In this document: in pieces, positions 1 through 9,112 of the stretch
Layout: every line of letters begins with the position of its first letter
How positions within the stretch are numbered: the first letter of the stretch is position 1
Source: Bradyrhizobium rifense
GTDB taxonomy: Bacteria > Pseudomonadota > Alphaproteobacteria > Rhizobiales > Xanthobacteraceae
Reading direction: 5' to 3'
Length of the DNA stretch: 64,000 bases
Assembly: GCF_008123425.1 (NCBI RefSeq)
Contig: NZ_VSSS01000025.1
Location: forward strand, 88,867-152,866
Notes under the pieces: model-generated
The model's input: the letters and a program-made list of their open reading frames with translations, nothing else
What the model was told of the DNA's origin: nothing
The model's database searches: none
Translations under genes and position numbers: made by a program

Positions 1-58
1 GCCAGTTGCGGTGTCCCGTCTAAGCTGACAACGAAATCTGCGCAAAAAGGAGAACAAG

Positions 59-439
59 ATGCGGATGCTGATGCTGGGAGCGGCGCTCGTCATGATGACA
101 TCTGCTGCCACGACATTTGCGGCCATGGCGGATGACGACGACGCGAAGGGTGCGCAGAAGCTCGCCATGCAGGGCCGCGACGATTACTGGCATTGTCTGG
201 CGCGGGAGTATTCGCGCGACAGCAATCAGGGCATGTCGGAACAGGATTTTGGAAAGTCGGTTTCGGGGGCCTGTCCGTCGGAACGGCAGTATTACCGGGT
301 GGCGCTGCTCGACTATCTCACCTCCCAATATCCGACCATCGAATCCGGCGCCCATCTCGCGACCGCGAACAGGGCAGTGGAGGCGGCGCAGAAGGACATC
401 GTGACCGCCTTCGTCAAGCACCGGCCGCCGCAGAAATAG
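59..439 (+). CDS. Small exported protein of unknown function
   Basis: I do not recognise a family for this 126-residue protein. The first 20 or so residues form a Met/Ala-rich hydrophobic signal peptide with a likely cleavage after TTFA, so the mature chain is probably periplasmic. The mature part is short and charged. It has only two cysteines (C46 and C72), which could form one disulfide. The start is well supported by an AAGGAG ribosome site at 47-52, six bases before ATG. The next gene follows 89 bases downstream on the same strand, but nothing links their functions. Confidence 0.75.
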   Translation: MRMLMLGAALVMMTSAATTFAAMADDDDAKGAQKLAMQGRDDYWHCLAREYSRDSNQGMSEQDFGKSVSGACPSERQYYRVALLDYLTSQYPTIESGAHLATANRAVEAAQKDIVTAFVKHRPPQK

Positions 440-528
440 GGCTATGAACGGTCGCGGTCCGGCAGCCCTTCCGGCCGCGCGCCCATCCGTGGTATGACTG
501 GCCGCATTTGGAACGGGGACGGGGTGGC

Positions 529-729
529 ATGTCGTCTGAGTCGGTAGGTGGCATCTTTGGCGCGATCGTCGCGGCGGTCGTGCTTGCGGCTGCCGTCGTC
601 TTCGGGCCGATCGGGCAGTACGGCAAGCCGCCGAAGCCGACCAAGGTCGAGCCGGCCGCCGTGGCGCCCGCAGCCCCAGTGGCGCCGGCGCCACGGGGCC
701 CGGTGATCCGGGAAGTCCCGAACCAGTAA
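529..729 (+). CDS. Small single-pass membrane protein with Pro/Ala-rich tail
   Basis: This is a 66-residue protein. One membrane segment (about residues 5-27, beginning GGIFGAIVAAVVL) is followed by a Lys/Pro/Ala-rich tail ending in REVPNQ. It looks like an inner-membrane anchor with a short periplasmic or cytoplasmic proline-rich extension, and its function is unknown. I chose the ATG at 529 over a TTG at 508, because a purine-rich GGGGACGGGG stretch precedes 529. Small genes of this kind are easily over-called, so confidence is moderate. Confidence 0.55.
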   Translation: MSSESVGGIFGAIVAAVVLAAAVVFGPIGQYGKPPKPTKVEPAAVAPAAPVAPAPRGPVIREVPNQ

Positions 730-969
730 TGGCCGAAAAAGAGCTCCTGGCCCCCCTTGCGAAGCGGCCGTGTCGTCCCCATTTGATTGATAACGGCAAC
801 GTTGAGTAACAATCTCCGTTGCTGAGACGACCTTGGAATAGCTTGGGCTCGCGCCGGATGTACGCGCGGTCCGCCATTCCGGGGTCGTTGGCATTTTAGG
901 GCCCCTTTGGGCCGTTCCCCCAGACCCCCGGCTTGGCATCGCAGGACGCGACGGTTATACGCTGCGGTC

Positions 970-2097
970 ATGAATGAAGCGATCAGACCGGGCGTCGACG
1001 GCCAGGCCCAAGAGGGGCCGGAGCTGTCGATCATCGTCCCGACCTTCAATGAGCGCGACAACGTCACGGTGCTATACCGGCGGCTGGAGGCGACGCTCGT
1101 CAATGTCGCCTGGGAAGTCGTGTTCGTCGACGACAATTCGCCCGACGGCACCTCGGACGTGGTGCGGGCGCTCGCGCAGCAGGACAGCCGCGTGCGCTGC
1201 ATCCGACGCATTGGCCGCCGCGGCCTGTCGGGCGCCTGTATCGAGGGCATTCTGGCCTCCAGCGCGCCTTACGCCGCCGTGATCGACGCCGACCTCCAGC
1301 ACGACGAGACACAGCTGCCGAAGATGCTGTTGCTGCTCGCAAGCGATCAGGCCGATCTCGTCGTCGGCAGCCGCTACATCGAGGGCTACAAGAGCGAAGG
1401 TTTCAACAAGCAGCGCGCCGGCGCCAGTGCGCTGGCGACCGAGGTCGCGAAGAAGATGCTCCGGGTCGAGATCGCCGATCCCATGAGCGGTTTCTTCATG
1501 GTCCGCCGCGACCGTTTCGAGCAGCTGGCGCCAAAGCTGTCGGTGCACGGCTTCAAGATACTGCTCGATCTCGTCGCAAGCGCGCAGGGCAATTTGCGCG
1601 CGGTCGAGATTCCCTACACGTTCGGCGCCCGCCAGCATGGCGAGAGCAAGCTCGATTCCATGGTCGCACTCGACTTCCTCGGCCTCGTGCTGGCGAAGTT
1701 GACCAACGACATCGTCTCGCTGCGCTTCATCCTGTTCGCGATGGTGGGCGGCATCGGCCTGGTGGTGCATCTCACCACGCTGTTCATCGCGCTCCAGCTG
1801 ATCAAGGTACCGTTCGCGGAGGCGCAGGCCGCCGGCGCGATCGTCGCCATGACCACCAATTTCATCCTCAACAACTTCCTCACCTATCGCGACCAGCGGC
1901 TGAAGGGCTTTGGGATCCTGCGCGGCCTAATCATGTTCTACATCGTCTGCAGCGTCGGCCTGCTCGCCAATGTCGGCGTCGCCTTCTCGGTCTACGACCA
2001 GGAGCCGATCTGGTGGCTGGCGGGCCTCGCCGGCGCGCTGATGGGCGTGGTGTGGAATTACGCGATGTCCGGACTGTTCGTCTGGCGCAAGAAATAG
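970..2097 (+). CDS. Polyprenyl-phosphate glycosyltransferase, GT2 domain fused to GtrA-like membrane domain
   Basis: Residues 18-235 are a GT2 (GT-A fold) domain of the dolichol-phosphate-mannose synthase type: IIVPTFNE near 21-28, VDD at 53-55 and DAD at 106-108 for nucleotide-sugar and metal binding. Residues from about 251 to 375 contain four hydrophobic helices of the GtrA type. The expected reaction is transfer of a sugar from NDP-sugar to undecaprenyl phosphate at the inner membrane, giving a lipid-linked donor. The next gene is a GT39-type enzyme that would use such a donor, and only 27 bases separate the two. The ATG at 970 is preferred because the upstream in-frame extension is Arg-rich and unlike the family. 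Confidence 0.88.
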   Translation: MNEAIRPGVDGQAQEGPELSIIVPTFNERDNVTVLYRRLEATLVNVAWEVVFVDDNSPDGTSDVVRALAQQDSRVRCIRRIGRRGLSGACIEGILASSAPYAAVIDADLQHDETQLPKMLLLLASDQADLVVGSRYIEGYKSEGFNKQRAGASALATEVAKKMLRVEIADPMSGFFMVRRDRFEQLAPKLSVHGFKILLDLVASAQGNLRAVEIPYTFGARQHGESKLDSMVALDFLGLVLAKLTNDIVSLRFILFAMVGGIGLVVHLTTLFIALQLIKVPFAEAQAAGAIVAMTTNFILNNFLTYRDQRLKGFGILRGLIMFYIVCSVGLLANVGVAFSVYDQEPIWWLAGLAGALMGVVWNYAMSGLFVWRKK

Positions 2098-2124
2098 CGC
2101 GTCAAGGCTTGCAAGGAAGCTTGT

Positions 2125-3630
2125 ATGGGCGGGGCTGACGCGCGGATCGTCCGCAATACAGCGCTGGTGATCCTTGCGCTGGTCGCATTGCGGCTGGTCG
2201 CGGCCGCGTTCACGCCGATCACCTTCGACGAAGCCTATTACTGGATGTGGTCGAAGAACCTGGCGGGCGGTTACTACGACCACCCGCCGATGGTGGCTTA
2301 TGTCATCCGCGCCGGCACCCTGATCGCCGGCGATACCGAGCTCGGCGTCCGTCTGGTCTCGATCCTGCTCGCGCTGCCGATGAGCTATGCGATCTATCGC
2401 TCGGCTGCGATCCTGTTCGGCGGCGCCCGCGTGGCGGCGACCAGCGCCATCCTGCTCAACGTGACGATGATGGCCTCGGTCGGCACGCTGATCGTGACGC
2501 CGGATGCGCCGTTGCTGGTCGCCTCCAGCTTCGTGCTGTTCTTCCTCGCAAAAGTGCTGGAGACCGGCCGCGGTGTCTGGTGGCTTGCGGTCGGCGCCGC
2601 CGTCGGCGCGGCGCTGCTGTCGAAATACACCGCGATGTTCTTTGGTGCCGCGATCCTGATCTGGCTCGCGGCCGTGCCGAAGATGCGGCGCTGGTTCCTC
2701 TCGCCCTGGCCCTATCTCGGCGGCCTCGTTGCGCTCGCGCTGTTCTCGCCGGTGATCCTCTGGAATGCGGATCATCAATGGGTCTCATTCGTCAAGCAGC
2801 TCGGGCGCGCCAGGATCGAGGATTTTCGCCCGGTCTTCATCGCCGAACTGATCCCGACCCAGATCGCGTTTGCGACCCCGCTGGTCTTCATCCTCGGTGC
2901 GATGGGGCTGCATGCGCTGACCTGGCGTAGGGCGGGCGCACTCGCCTCGCGCGTGCTGATCGAGACGCTGTTCTGGACCATCGTCGCCTATTTCGTCTGG
3001 CATTCGCTGCACGCCCGCGTCGAGGCCAACTGGTTTGCGCCGGTCTATCCGCCTTTCGTCGTCGCGGCCGCTGCCGCCGCCAACCTCGTACAGTGGAAGC
3101 CGCGTGCGCGACGCCTGGTGGATTTTTGCCTGCGCTGGGCCGCGCCCACCGGCATCGTGATGTTTGCCGCGCTGATCCTGCAGGCCAATACGGGGTGGCT
3201 ATCCGGCTATCGCCGCGATGCGACCGTGCGCAGCGTCGGCGTCGGCTGGCGCGAGCTCGCCTCCGGTATCGAGGCGGCACGCGTCCGCGCAGGTGCGACC
3301 TGCGTGCTCACGCCGGATTACGGCACGACGGGCTGGCTGGCCTTCTATCTGCCGCGCGGCACCTGCGTGGTGCAGCAGAACCAGCGCATCCGCTGGGTCA
3401 ACATGCCCGAGCCCGATCCAAAGCTGCTCGCGGGCAAGCTGATCTATGTCGACGAGCTGCGTCCCGACGGCCATCCCGCTCTCAACGACCTCTTCGCGCA
3501 GATGACGCAGGTCGCGCAATTACAGCGCAAGCGTGGGCCGCTGGTCGTCGAAACCTACGCCGTCGATCTGCTCGAAGGCGCCAGGGGCGACGTGCTCGAC
3601 CGTTCGCCGCCGCCTGAACTTCTGCCTTGA
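2125..3630 (+). CDS. GT39/ArnT-like membrane glycosyltransferase
   Basis: This 501-residue protein has about eleven hydrophobic segments and is of the PMT/ArnT type. The N-terminal loop holds the acidic pair FDE (D35, E36) followed by AYYW, and the DHPP motif at 52-55, which are hallmarks of the family's catalytic first periplasmic loop. Members move a sugar from a polyprenyl-phosphate donor to lipid A, a glycan or a protein on the periplasmic face. The preceding GT2-GtrA enzyme probably makes the donor. The acceptor cannot be told from sequence. Confidence 0.85.
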   Translation: MGGADARIVRNTALVILALVALRLVAAAFTPITFDEAYYWMWSKNLAGGYYDHPPMVAYVIRAGTLIAGDTELGVRLVSILLALPMSYAIYRSAAILFGGARVAATSAILLNVTMMASVGTLIVTPDAPLLVASSFVLFFLAKVLETGRGVWWLAVGAAVGAALLSKYTAMFFGAAILIWLAAVPKMRRWFLSPWPYLGGLVALALFSPVILWNADHQWVSFVKQLGRARIEDFRPVFIAELIPTQIAFATPLVFILGAMGLHALTWRRAGALASRVLIETLFWTIVAYFVWHSLHARVEANWFAPVYPPFVVAAAAAANLVQWKPRARRLVDFCLRWAAPTGIVMFAALILQANTGWLSGYRRDATVRSVGVGWRELASGIEAARVRAGATCVLTPDYGTTGWLAFYLPRGTCVVQQNQRIRWVNMPEPDPKLLAGKLIYVDELRPDGHPALNDLFAQMTQVAQLQRKRGPLVVETYAVDLLEGARGDVLDRSPPPELLP

Positions 3631-3744
3631 ACGATCACAATACCTCGCCGTTGATCGATATCTCCGCGATGCGCTTTTCCCAAACTTTCAGGCAGATTTT
3701 CATGTTTGCTGGGAAAATTGCGTAAGTGCCATTTCTCTTTGTGC

Positions 3745-4965
3745 CTAAGGCTTGCTGGCGCCAAGCGCCGATTGGTGCACGTAGTGTAGAGCGGCGACGA
3801 TGAGATCGCACTCTTCGTCGGTCATGTCGTTATAAACGGGCAGTGCAATCACGTTGTAGGAAGTTCGTTCCGTCACGTCCAATTTCACGTCTTTCTGAGC
3901 CCTGTAAGCCGTCATGTGGTGGCATGGCGGGCTGTAATACTTCCGGACGAAGACGTTGCACTTCTCGAGCGCAGATGCCAGCGCGTCGCGGTCGAGACCA
4001 AATTTCTGGGCATCAACAACGACCGGTAGGTGTAGCCAGTTCGCTTCTACACCTGCGGGCTCTCGCCCCGCGAGCAGGCCGGGAATCTGGGAAAGCCCGT
4101 GTCGCATGCGCTCGACTGCCCGACGGCGTGTCGCAACTGCGAGTTCGAACGTCTTGAGTTGCTCGATGCCGATGAGGGCCGATATTTCCAACATCTTGCC
4201 GTTCAGGCCGGCCTCTTCACAATCGAAACTGTCGACTTGCCCAAAGTTGCGTAGTGCTTTGACGCGGGCGAGCAATTCCGGATCGTGGCTGGAGACACAC
4301 CCGCCCTCCATCGTTGAGAAGGTCTTGGTGGCGTGGAAGCTGAACATCTGCGCGTCCGCGAATCTCCCCACCGGTTGGCCATCGACGCGGGTACCGAACG
4401 AGGGCGCGCTATCGACAAGAAATTTGAGCTTATGACGCTTGGCGATGTCAGCGAGTGACGCGTAGTCGCTGGCTACTCCGTAGGCGTCGACGGCGAGGAT
4501 GGCGACGGTGCGATCCGTAATCCTGCGCTCCACATCGCGCGGATCGAGGCGCATGGTCAGGTCATCCAGGATATCCGCGAAGACCGGTTCGGCGCCCACC
4601 CATTCAACAGCATGAGGTGTGGCGCAGAACGTGAATGATGGCACGATCACTTCGCCAGAGGTGACTCCAGCGGCCCGTAGCATGACCATCAACCCAATCT
4701 GGCCATTGCAGAAGACGAGAGACGGGACACCAAGATACTCGCTTAAACGTCGCTCAAATTCGACAACCCAACGGGAATTGTTCGCGACTTGGCCGGTCTC
4801 CAGCGCCGCCTCAAAAGCCGCCAAGAACTGCTCTGCTTTTGGAAAGCTCGGACGCACGATATTGAGACGACTTTGGGCTCGAGGCACCGGAAATTCAGGC
4901 ACGGCCTTGTCAGTCCTCTCGAAACTGCGACGAATACCGATATGGTCCTGCAACTTTTGCTCCAT
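3745..4965 (-). CDS. DegT/DnrJ/EryC1/StrS-family sugar aminotransferase
   Basis: This is a PLP-dependent aminotransferase of about 406 residues with fold-type I motifs: GQIGLMVML near 88-96, VDSAPSFG at 184-191 (PLP-binding Asp) and FHATKTFSTMEGG with the Schiff-base lysine at K214. The family aminates keto-sugar nucleotides to give amino sugars for O-antigen or other surface glycans. The nucleotide-sugar dehydratase/epimerase 144 bases upstream on the same strand probably supplies the keto sugar. I start at the ATG at 4965. A longer frame to 5055 adds a Cys/Ser-rich stretch unlike the family, though neither start has a strong ribosome site. Confidence 0.87.
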   Translation of the reverse strand: MEQKLQDHIGIRRSFERTDKAVPEFPVPRAQSRLNIVRPSFPKAEQFLAAFEAALETGQVANNSRWVVEFERRLSEYLGVPSLVFCNGQIGLMVMLRAAGVTSGEVIVPSFTFCATPHAVEWVGAEPVFADILDDLTMRLDPRDVERRITDRTVAILAVDAYGVASDYASLADIAKRHKLKFLVDSAPSFGTRVDGQPVGRFADAQMFSFHATKTFSTMEGGCVSSHDPELLARVKALRNFGQVDSFDCEEAGLNGKMLEISALIGIEQLKTFELAVATRRRAVERMRHGLSQIPGLLAGREPAGVEANWLHLPVVVDAQKFGLDRDALASALEKCNVFVRKYYSPPCHHMTAYRAQKDVKLDVTERTSYNVIALPVYNDMTDEECDLIVAALHYVHQSALGASKP

Positions 4966-5109
4966 GGTGATGCGGCGTGCGGACGCTACGGCTACTCGCG
5001 ACTGACACCAGCTCGCGGCAGCCAGACATCTTGAGCCGCTGTGGGCTTGATGCACAAACAGCTGACGCAGGTCGCGTTACAAACGAAGTCAAACAGGGAG
5101 GCAGATCGA

Positions 5110-6144
5110 CTAATGATACTCTTTCTTCCCCATCGCCGAGGTGATCGGGATTCTCCGCAGCCAAAGCTGCCGCGACCAGCGCTCCGTATTTTCGCGATAC
5201 CAATCGATCGTCCGCTTGAGGCCCTCGTGCCACGTAAAGCTTGGTTTCCAGCCGAGCACCCGATTTATCTTTGACCAATCACCGGTATGTCTCACGACCT
5301 GTCCTGGACGGTCGCCGATGAATTCGATCCTGGCAGGTGAATAGTGCATCTCGGATATGATGTCGTGGGCGATCTCGTTGATCGTGCGGTGTTCACCAGT
5401 CGCGACATTGAAGACCTCGCCGTGAACGAGCTCGCCGGGGGCCTGAAGAACGAGATCGATCGCGCGGCACGTATCCTCTACGTAGACGAAATCGCGCGCG
5501 GCCACGCCGCCGCCGTGAACCGTCAGCGGTTCATCGAGCATCGCGCTGGTTATAAAGCGAGGAACGAGCTTTTCGAGATGCTGCATCGGGCCGAAATTAT
5601 TGAAAGGCCGAACGATCACAACGGGGATCTTGTAGGTAGCCCAATAGGAATAGATCAGCCGGTCGGCACCGCATTTGGCGCTTGCGTAGGGGCTCATCGG
5701 ATTCAGCGGATGGTTTTCATCCATCATGTTCGCGACAGCATTTCCATACACCTCGGATGTCGAGACATGGATAAAGCGTTTGATATTGCGTCCGAACCGG
5801 GCAACGGCATTCGCAATCGTCTGAGTCCCCAACACGTCAGTTTGGAAAAACTGGAGGCTATCGTGAATCGAGCGCGTGACGTGAGTCTCTGCCGCAAGAT
5901 GGATCACTACGTCGGCTTCTCCCACGAGCGTGTCGACCAGCGCGGCGTTGCAAACATCGCCGTACCAGAGCGACCCGCGAGAATCGTGCGAGCGAACCAT
6001 ATCGGGCGGAAGATTTTCGACGGCGCCCGCGTAGGTCAGCGCGTCGAGGACCACGACCCGATCGAGAGGATACTTCTCCATAAGGTAGTGCACCAGATTT
6101 GCACCGATAAACCCTGCACCCCCGGTAACCAGAATAGTTCGCAT
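5110..6144 (-). CDS. NAD-dependent nucleotide-sugar 4,6-dehydratase/epimerase (RmlB-like extended SDR)
   Basis: This extended SDR has TGGAGFIG at 7-14 for NAD binding, HLAAETHV around 82-89 and the catalytic Y153-x3-K157 (YASAK). Length and N-terminal half (VVVLDALTYAG) fit dTDP-glucose 4,6-dehydratases. However, the active-site segment reads STSEVYG, whereas RmlB has STDEVYG: the acidic residue used for dehydration is replaced by Ser and the Glu is kept. The substrate is therefore uncertain. It is probably co-transcribed with the DegT aminotransferase downstream. No rmlA-type nucleotidyltransferase is visible in the window. Confidence 0.85.
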   Translation of the reverse strand: MRTILVTGGAGFIGANLVHYLMEKYPLDRVVVLDALTYAGAVENLPPDMVRSHDSRGSLWYGDVCNAALVDTLVGEADVVIHLAAETHVTRSIHDSLQFFQTDVLGTQTIANAVARFGRNIKRFIHVSTSEVYGNAVANMMDENHPLNPMSPYASAKCGADRLIYSYWATYKIPVVIVRPFNNFGPMQHLEKLVPRFITSAMLDEPLTVHGGGVAARDFVYVEDTCRAIDLVLQAPGELVHGEVFNVATGEHRTINEIAHDIISEMHYSPARIEFIGDRPGQVVRHTGDWSKINRVLGWKPSFTWHEGLKRTIDWYRENTERWSRQLWLRRIPITSAMGKKEYH

Positions 6145-6417
6145 TCGGAATCCCATTTGCAAAGCGTTGCAACGCCATGAAGACCCGAATTTCAGGCTGA
6201 CATCCGCGGCGCCCAATTTCATGCGTGGTGGCGGCGTCAGTCATCTCGAGTCCACGATGTTGGTTACCGATATCGTCTCTAGCTTGCGCGGAGCATGCCG
6301 TGTCGCGGGGAGTGCCCGCAAATCCGCACATTTCGGATTGGCGGGATATGGCGAATCAGGATCGATTGCTGGCTAATGGATCGTATCGGCATCCGCCCTA
6401 ACGCCACGGTTGGAAAA

Positions 6418-7173
6418 ATGAAGAACTTCGTCGTCAACCTCGATCGCCAGCCGGAGAAATACGAAAGATTCCTGAAACGGAATGAAGGCTGCGGAATCGC
6501 TTTCGAACGTTTCGCTGCGGTTGACGGATTGAAATTGACCAATGAGGAAGTCATGGCAATGGGGATCGTCGCTCCTGGTTCGCGGTTCGCCCCGGGTGCG
6601 GTCGGTGGCACTGCCTCAATGTCGCTGATATGGAAGTTGGTCGCCGAGCAGGACGAACCCGCCCTCGTGTTTGAGGACGATTGCACTATCCGTCACGACA
6701 TCAACGCACACTTGGCGAGGCTTCTGCCGTCCCTTGGCGACTGGGATATGCTGGTACTTGGCTGCAATACGGATTCGGTTCTCGATCTTGAGCTGGCGCC
6801 AGGCATGAAGTCGATCATGGTCTTTAGGCCTCCGCGCCCGGATGATGTGAGCGATGCCGCTTTCCAGAGATCGACATCCCAGGTTGCGGCCTTCCGGCTG
6901 AACTGCTGTTTTGGTCCAGGCGGGTACGTGCTATCCCCTGCAGGAGCACGGAGAATGTATCCGTATTGGCTCCCGATGGACAACCGACTGGTTACCATCG
7001 AGGCTCTTGGCAACCGCGCGCTGCCGACGATGGGGGCTGATATGATGGCGAACAGCATCTATCCTTTTGTTAAGGCGTATGCTTGTTTCGCGCCGCTTGT
7101 GGTGCCCCGCAACGATAGCGCTACTTCAACGACTCAAAGTCATATCGCGAGTGCGGCGCGGACTTGGGGGTAG
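6418..7173 (+). CDS. Glycosyltransferase family 25 (LPS-type)
   Basis: This protein of about 251 residues has the family-25 layout: an N-terminal FVVNLDRQPEKYERF start, FAAVDG near 32-37, and the acidic EDD at 86-88 in LVFEDDC, the metal/nucleotide-sugar motif. Family members add galactose or related sugars to lipopolysaccharide. I chose the ATG at 6418 because the family begins directly with a beta strand of this kind; earlier in-frame ATGs at 6295 and 6376 add a Cys/Arg-rich leader. Base composition looks less GC-rich than the flanking genes, hinting at transfer. The stop codon lies inside a short direct-repeat cluster. Confidence 0.8.
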   Translation: MKNFVVNLDRQPEKYERFLKRNEGCGIAFERFAAVDGLKLTNEEVMAMGIVAPGSRFAPGAVGGTASMSLIWKLVAEQDEPALVFEDDCTIRHDINAHLARLLPSLGDWDMLVLGCNTDSVLDLELAPGMKSIMVFRPPRPDDVSDAAFQRSTSQVAAFRLNCCFGPGGYVLSPAGARRMYPYWLPMDNRLVTIEALGNRALPTMGADMMANSIYPFVKAYACFAPLVVPRNDSATSTTQSHIASAARTWG

Positions 7174-7196
7174 GACTTGGGGTCTAGGACTTGGGG
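7160..7196 (+). repeat. Three direct copies of GGACTTGGGG at the end of the GT25 gene
   Basis: GGACTTGGGG occurs at 7160-7169, 7173-7182 and 7187-7196, spaced 13 and 14 bases apart. The GT25 stop codon TAG lies between copies one and two. This looks like slippage-generated duplication. The remaining 190 bases before the WbqC gene show no further gene or recognisable signal. Confidence 0.7.
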
Positions 7197-7385
7197 TTAG
7201 ATGCACGCCACCTTTCCGAGGAGCAGAGCTGATGAACGCGGATCGAGAACCGGTCGTTATCGCCTGAGTGCGTTTTTCGCGGCCGGGCGGGTGGCCCGCC
7301 TTCCGATTTAGCCCGATATGGATCCGGCCATGGTAGGGCGAAGTTTGCGAATGAGCTTCTTCACGGAAGCGGAGCGTTGCACAAA

Positions 7386-8126
7386 ATGAAACTCGCGATC
7401 ATGCAGCCGTATTTTCTGCCCTACATCGGCTACTATCAGCTCATTGGAGCGGTCGATGTTTTTCTCGTCTACGACAACATCAAATATACAAAGAAGGGAT
7501 GGATCAACCGCAACCGGATGCTGGTCAACGGAAAGGACGCCCTGTTTTCAATTCCGTTGAAGAAGGATTCAGATGCCCTGGATATTCGTGACAGGGAACT
7601 GGCGGCCGATTTCGACCGTGCAAAGCTGCTCAATCAATGGCAGGGGGCCTATCGCACCGCGCCTTTCTTCAAGGAAACCTTTCCACTTCTGGAAGAGATT
7701 GTCGGCTTTCAGGACCCCAATCTCTTTCGCTATATCTTGAATTCGCTGCGCATGACCTGCGAGCATCTAGGTTTAACAACCGCCTTCAAGATCTCGTCTG
7801 AGATTCCCATCGACCATTCGCTCAGGTTTCAGGACAAGGTGCTCGCATTGTGCGAAGCGGTCGGGGCGCGAAAGTATATCAACGCGATTGGCGGCCTGGA
7901 GCTCTACGATCCAGACGCTTTTAGCGCCCGCGGAATCGAATTTAGGGCTCTTCGAACAAGACCGTTTCCCTACGAACAATTCGGTCAGGCTCAGATACCG
8001 TATCTTTCGATTGTGGACCTGCTGATGTTCAATTCAGTCGCCAAGCTCCAAGAAGTTATAGCCGACAACTATGACTTGGTCGGAGGGGCTTGCTCGGAAG
8101 CGCCGGGTTCGCTCGTCCAGGTCTAG
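7386..8126 (+). CDS. WbqC-family protein
   Basis: This 246-residue protein matches the WbqC family: the N-terminus KLAIMQPYFLPYIGYYQLI and the motif WINRN near residue 40 are the usual landmarks. WbqC-like proteins are found in O-antigen and exopolysaccharide clusters with amino-sugar genes, and some have been linked to acyl- or aminoacyl-modification of amino sugars. The exact activity here is not known. The start is the ATG at 7386 with GGAG at 7371-7374. A TTG nine bases upstream is less likely. It sits beside the GT25 gene and near the DegT aminotransferase, consistent with a glycan-modifying job. Confidence 0.85.
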   Translation: MKLAIMQPYFLPYIGYYQLIGAVDVFLVYDNIKYTKKGWINRNRMLVNGKDALFSIPLKKDSDALDIRDRELAADFDRAKLLNQWQGAYRTAPFFKETFPLLEEIVGFQDPNLFRYILNSLRMTCEHLGLTTAFKISSEIPIDHSLRFQDKVLALCEAVGARKYINAIGGLELYDPDAFSARGIEFRALRTRPFPYEQFGQAQIPYLSIVDLLMFNSVAKLQEVIADNYDLVGGACSEAPGSLVQV

Positions 8127-8196
8127 AAGGTCGTTTGGCTGAGCCCCGTGCTTGCAGCACAGATCGGCGGTCTTCGCACGGAGTTCGCGCACGCAT

Positions 8197-8227
8197 AAAA
8201 AATCCCGCCATTGGGCCAATGGCGGGA
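8197..8227 (-). terminator. Intrinsic terminator of the seven-gene glycan operon
   Basis: Read on the minus strand, an inverted repeat with 11-12 pairing bases (8203-8227, arms CCCGCCATTGG and its complement) is followed by six T residues (8197-8202). It lies about 100 bases after the stop of the last gene of the operon and 70 bases from the convergent WbqC stop. Confidence 0.8.
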
Positions 8228-8326
8228 ATCGGCCCTCGCGCCAAAACAGCGTTGGGCCCTAAAATTTGCGCATCGGAAATGCAGGCAAGACCAAATGGGC
8301 GAGGCCTCGAGGAGAAATTGCCGGGT

Positions 8327-9088
8327 TCAGGCTTTCTGCCGCCCAGGTTCGCAAACCAGGAAAATGCTCGAACAAAGATCCGGGTACTGCTGGCCTAATT
8401 TGTAAGCTCCCTCGAGATAAGCTTCCGAAATGATGTCCGTCTGCAGCAGGCGGTCCCACTGGAAGTTGGCCAGAGCTTTGAAAAAGACCCCGGAGCGATG
8501 GATGACATTGAGCCCCGATGCAACGGCGTCACGCTCCAGCGTATCCAGCGAATAGGTGATACGATGGCCGTGCTCTGCTTCCGCAGGTGTAATGGCGGAG
8601 TTGTGAGAGATCAGTCCCATCTTAACCGCAATCTGCCTCGACGGGGCATGTGCATTCGGGACTGCCAAAAACAATCGCCCGTTCTCCGAAAGCCACTTCT
8701 CGTTGATCAAGCGCAAGACGAGCTGGGGGTCGTCGAGATGTTCGAGAACGTGGGTCATCACGATATTGTCGTATCGCTTCGGCAATTGCAGGGTTTCAAA
8801 TGTAGAGTTTATGAACTGAATTCCAGAACCGAAACGCCTCTTGGCTTCGGCAATCGCGACATCCGATGCTTCGACGCAGGTTATGTCTTTGAAGAAGGGC
8901 AGAAACCTCTTGGTGAATTCGCCCTTATGGCTTCCCAACTCGAGAAGAGTTTCACCTCTGAAGAAGGGCGCAAAGGACCTGATCATGAATGGCTGCATCA
9001 CATCGTAGTCGAACTGGTAAGCGTATTTCTGGTTCTCCACGTTACCAGTGTCGTTCAGTTCGCGATTGTAGTCTCTCATTTGCGACAT
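8327..9088 (-). CDS. Class I SAM-dependent methyltransferase (last gene of operon)
   Basis: This is a 253-residue Rossmann methyltransferase. SAM-binding motif I is LLELGSHKGEFT at 48-59, CVEAS near 71-75 is the acidic strand-2 end, and HVLEHLDDP at 113-121 is a post-III motif typical of the Methyltransf_11/23 families acting on small molecules or glycans. It is the last gene before the terminator at 8197-8227 and 24 bases downstream of the propeller protein. The domain layout resembles the other methyltransferase at the operon's start, though sequence similarity is limited to the motifs. Confidence 0.82.
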   Translation of the reverse strand: MSQMRDYNRELNDTGNVENQKYAYQFDYDVMQPFMIRSFAPFFRGETLLELGSHKGEFTKRFLPFFKDITCVEASDVAIAEAKRRFGSGIQFINSTFETLQLPKRYDNIVMTHVLEHLDDPQLVLRLINEKWLSENGRLFLAVPNAHAPSRQIAVKMGLISHNSAITPAEAEHGHRITYSLDTLERDAVASGLNVIHRSGVFFKALANFQWDRLLQTDIISEAYLEGAYKLGQQYPDLCSSIFLVCEPGRQKA

Positions 9089-9112
9089 AAGGGCCTCTCG
9101 AGGAATCTGTGG

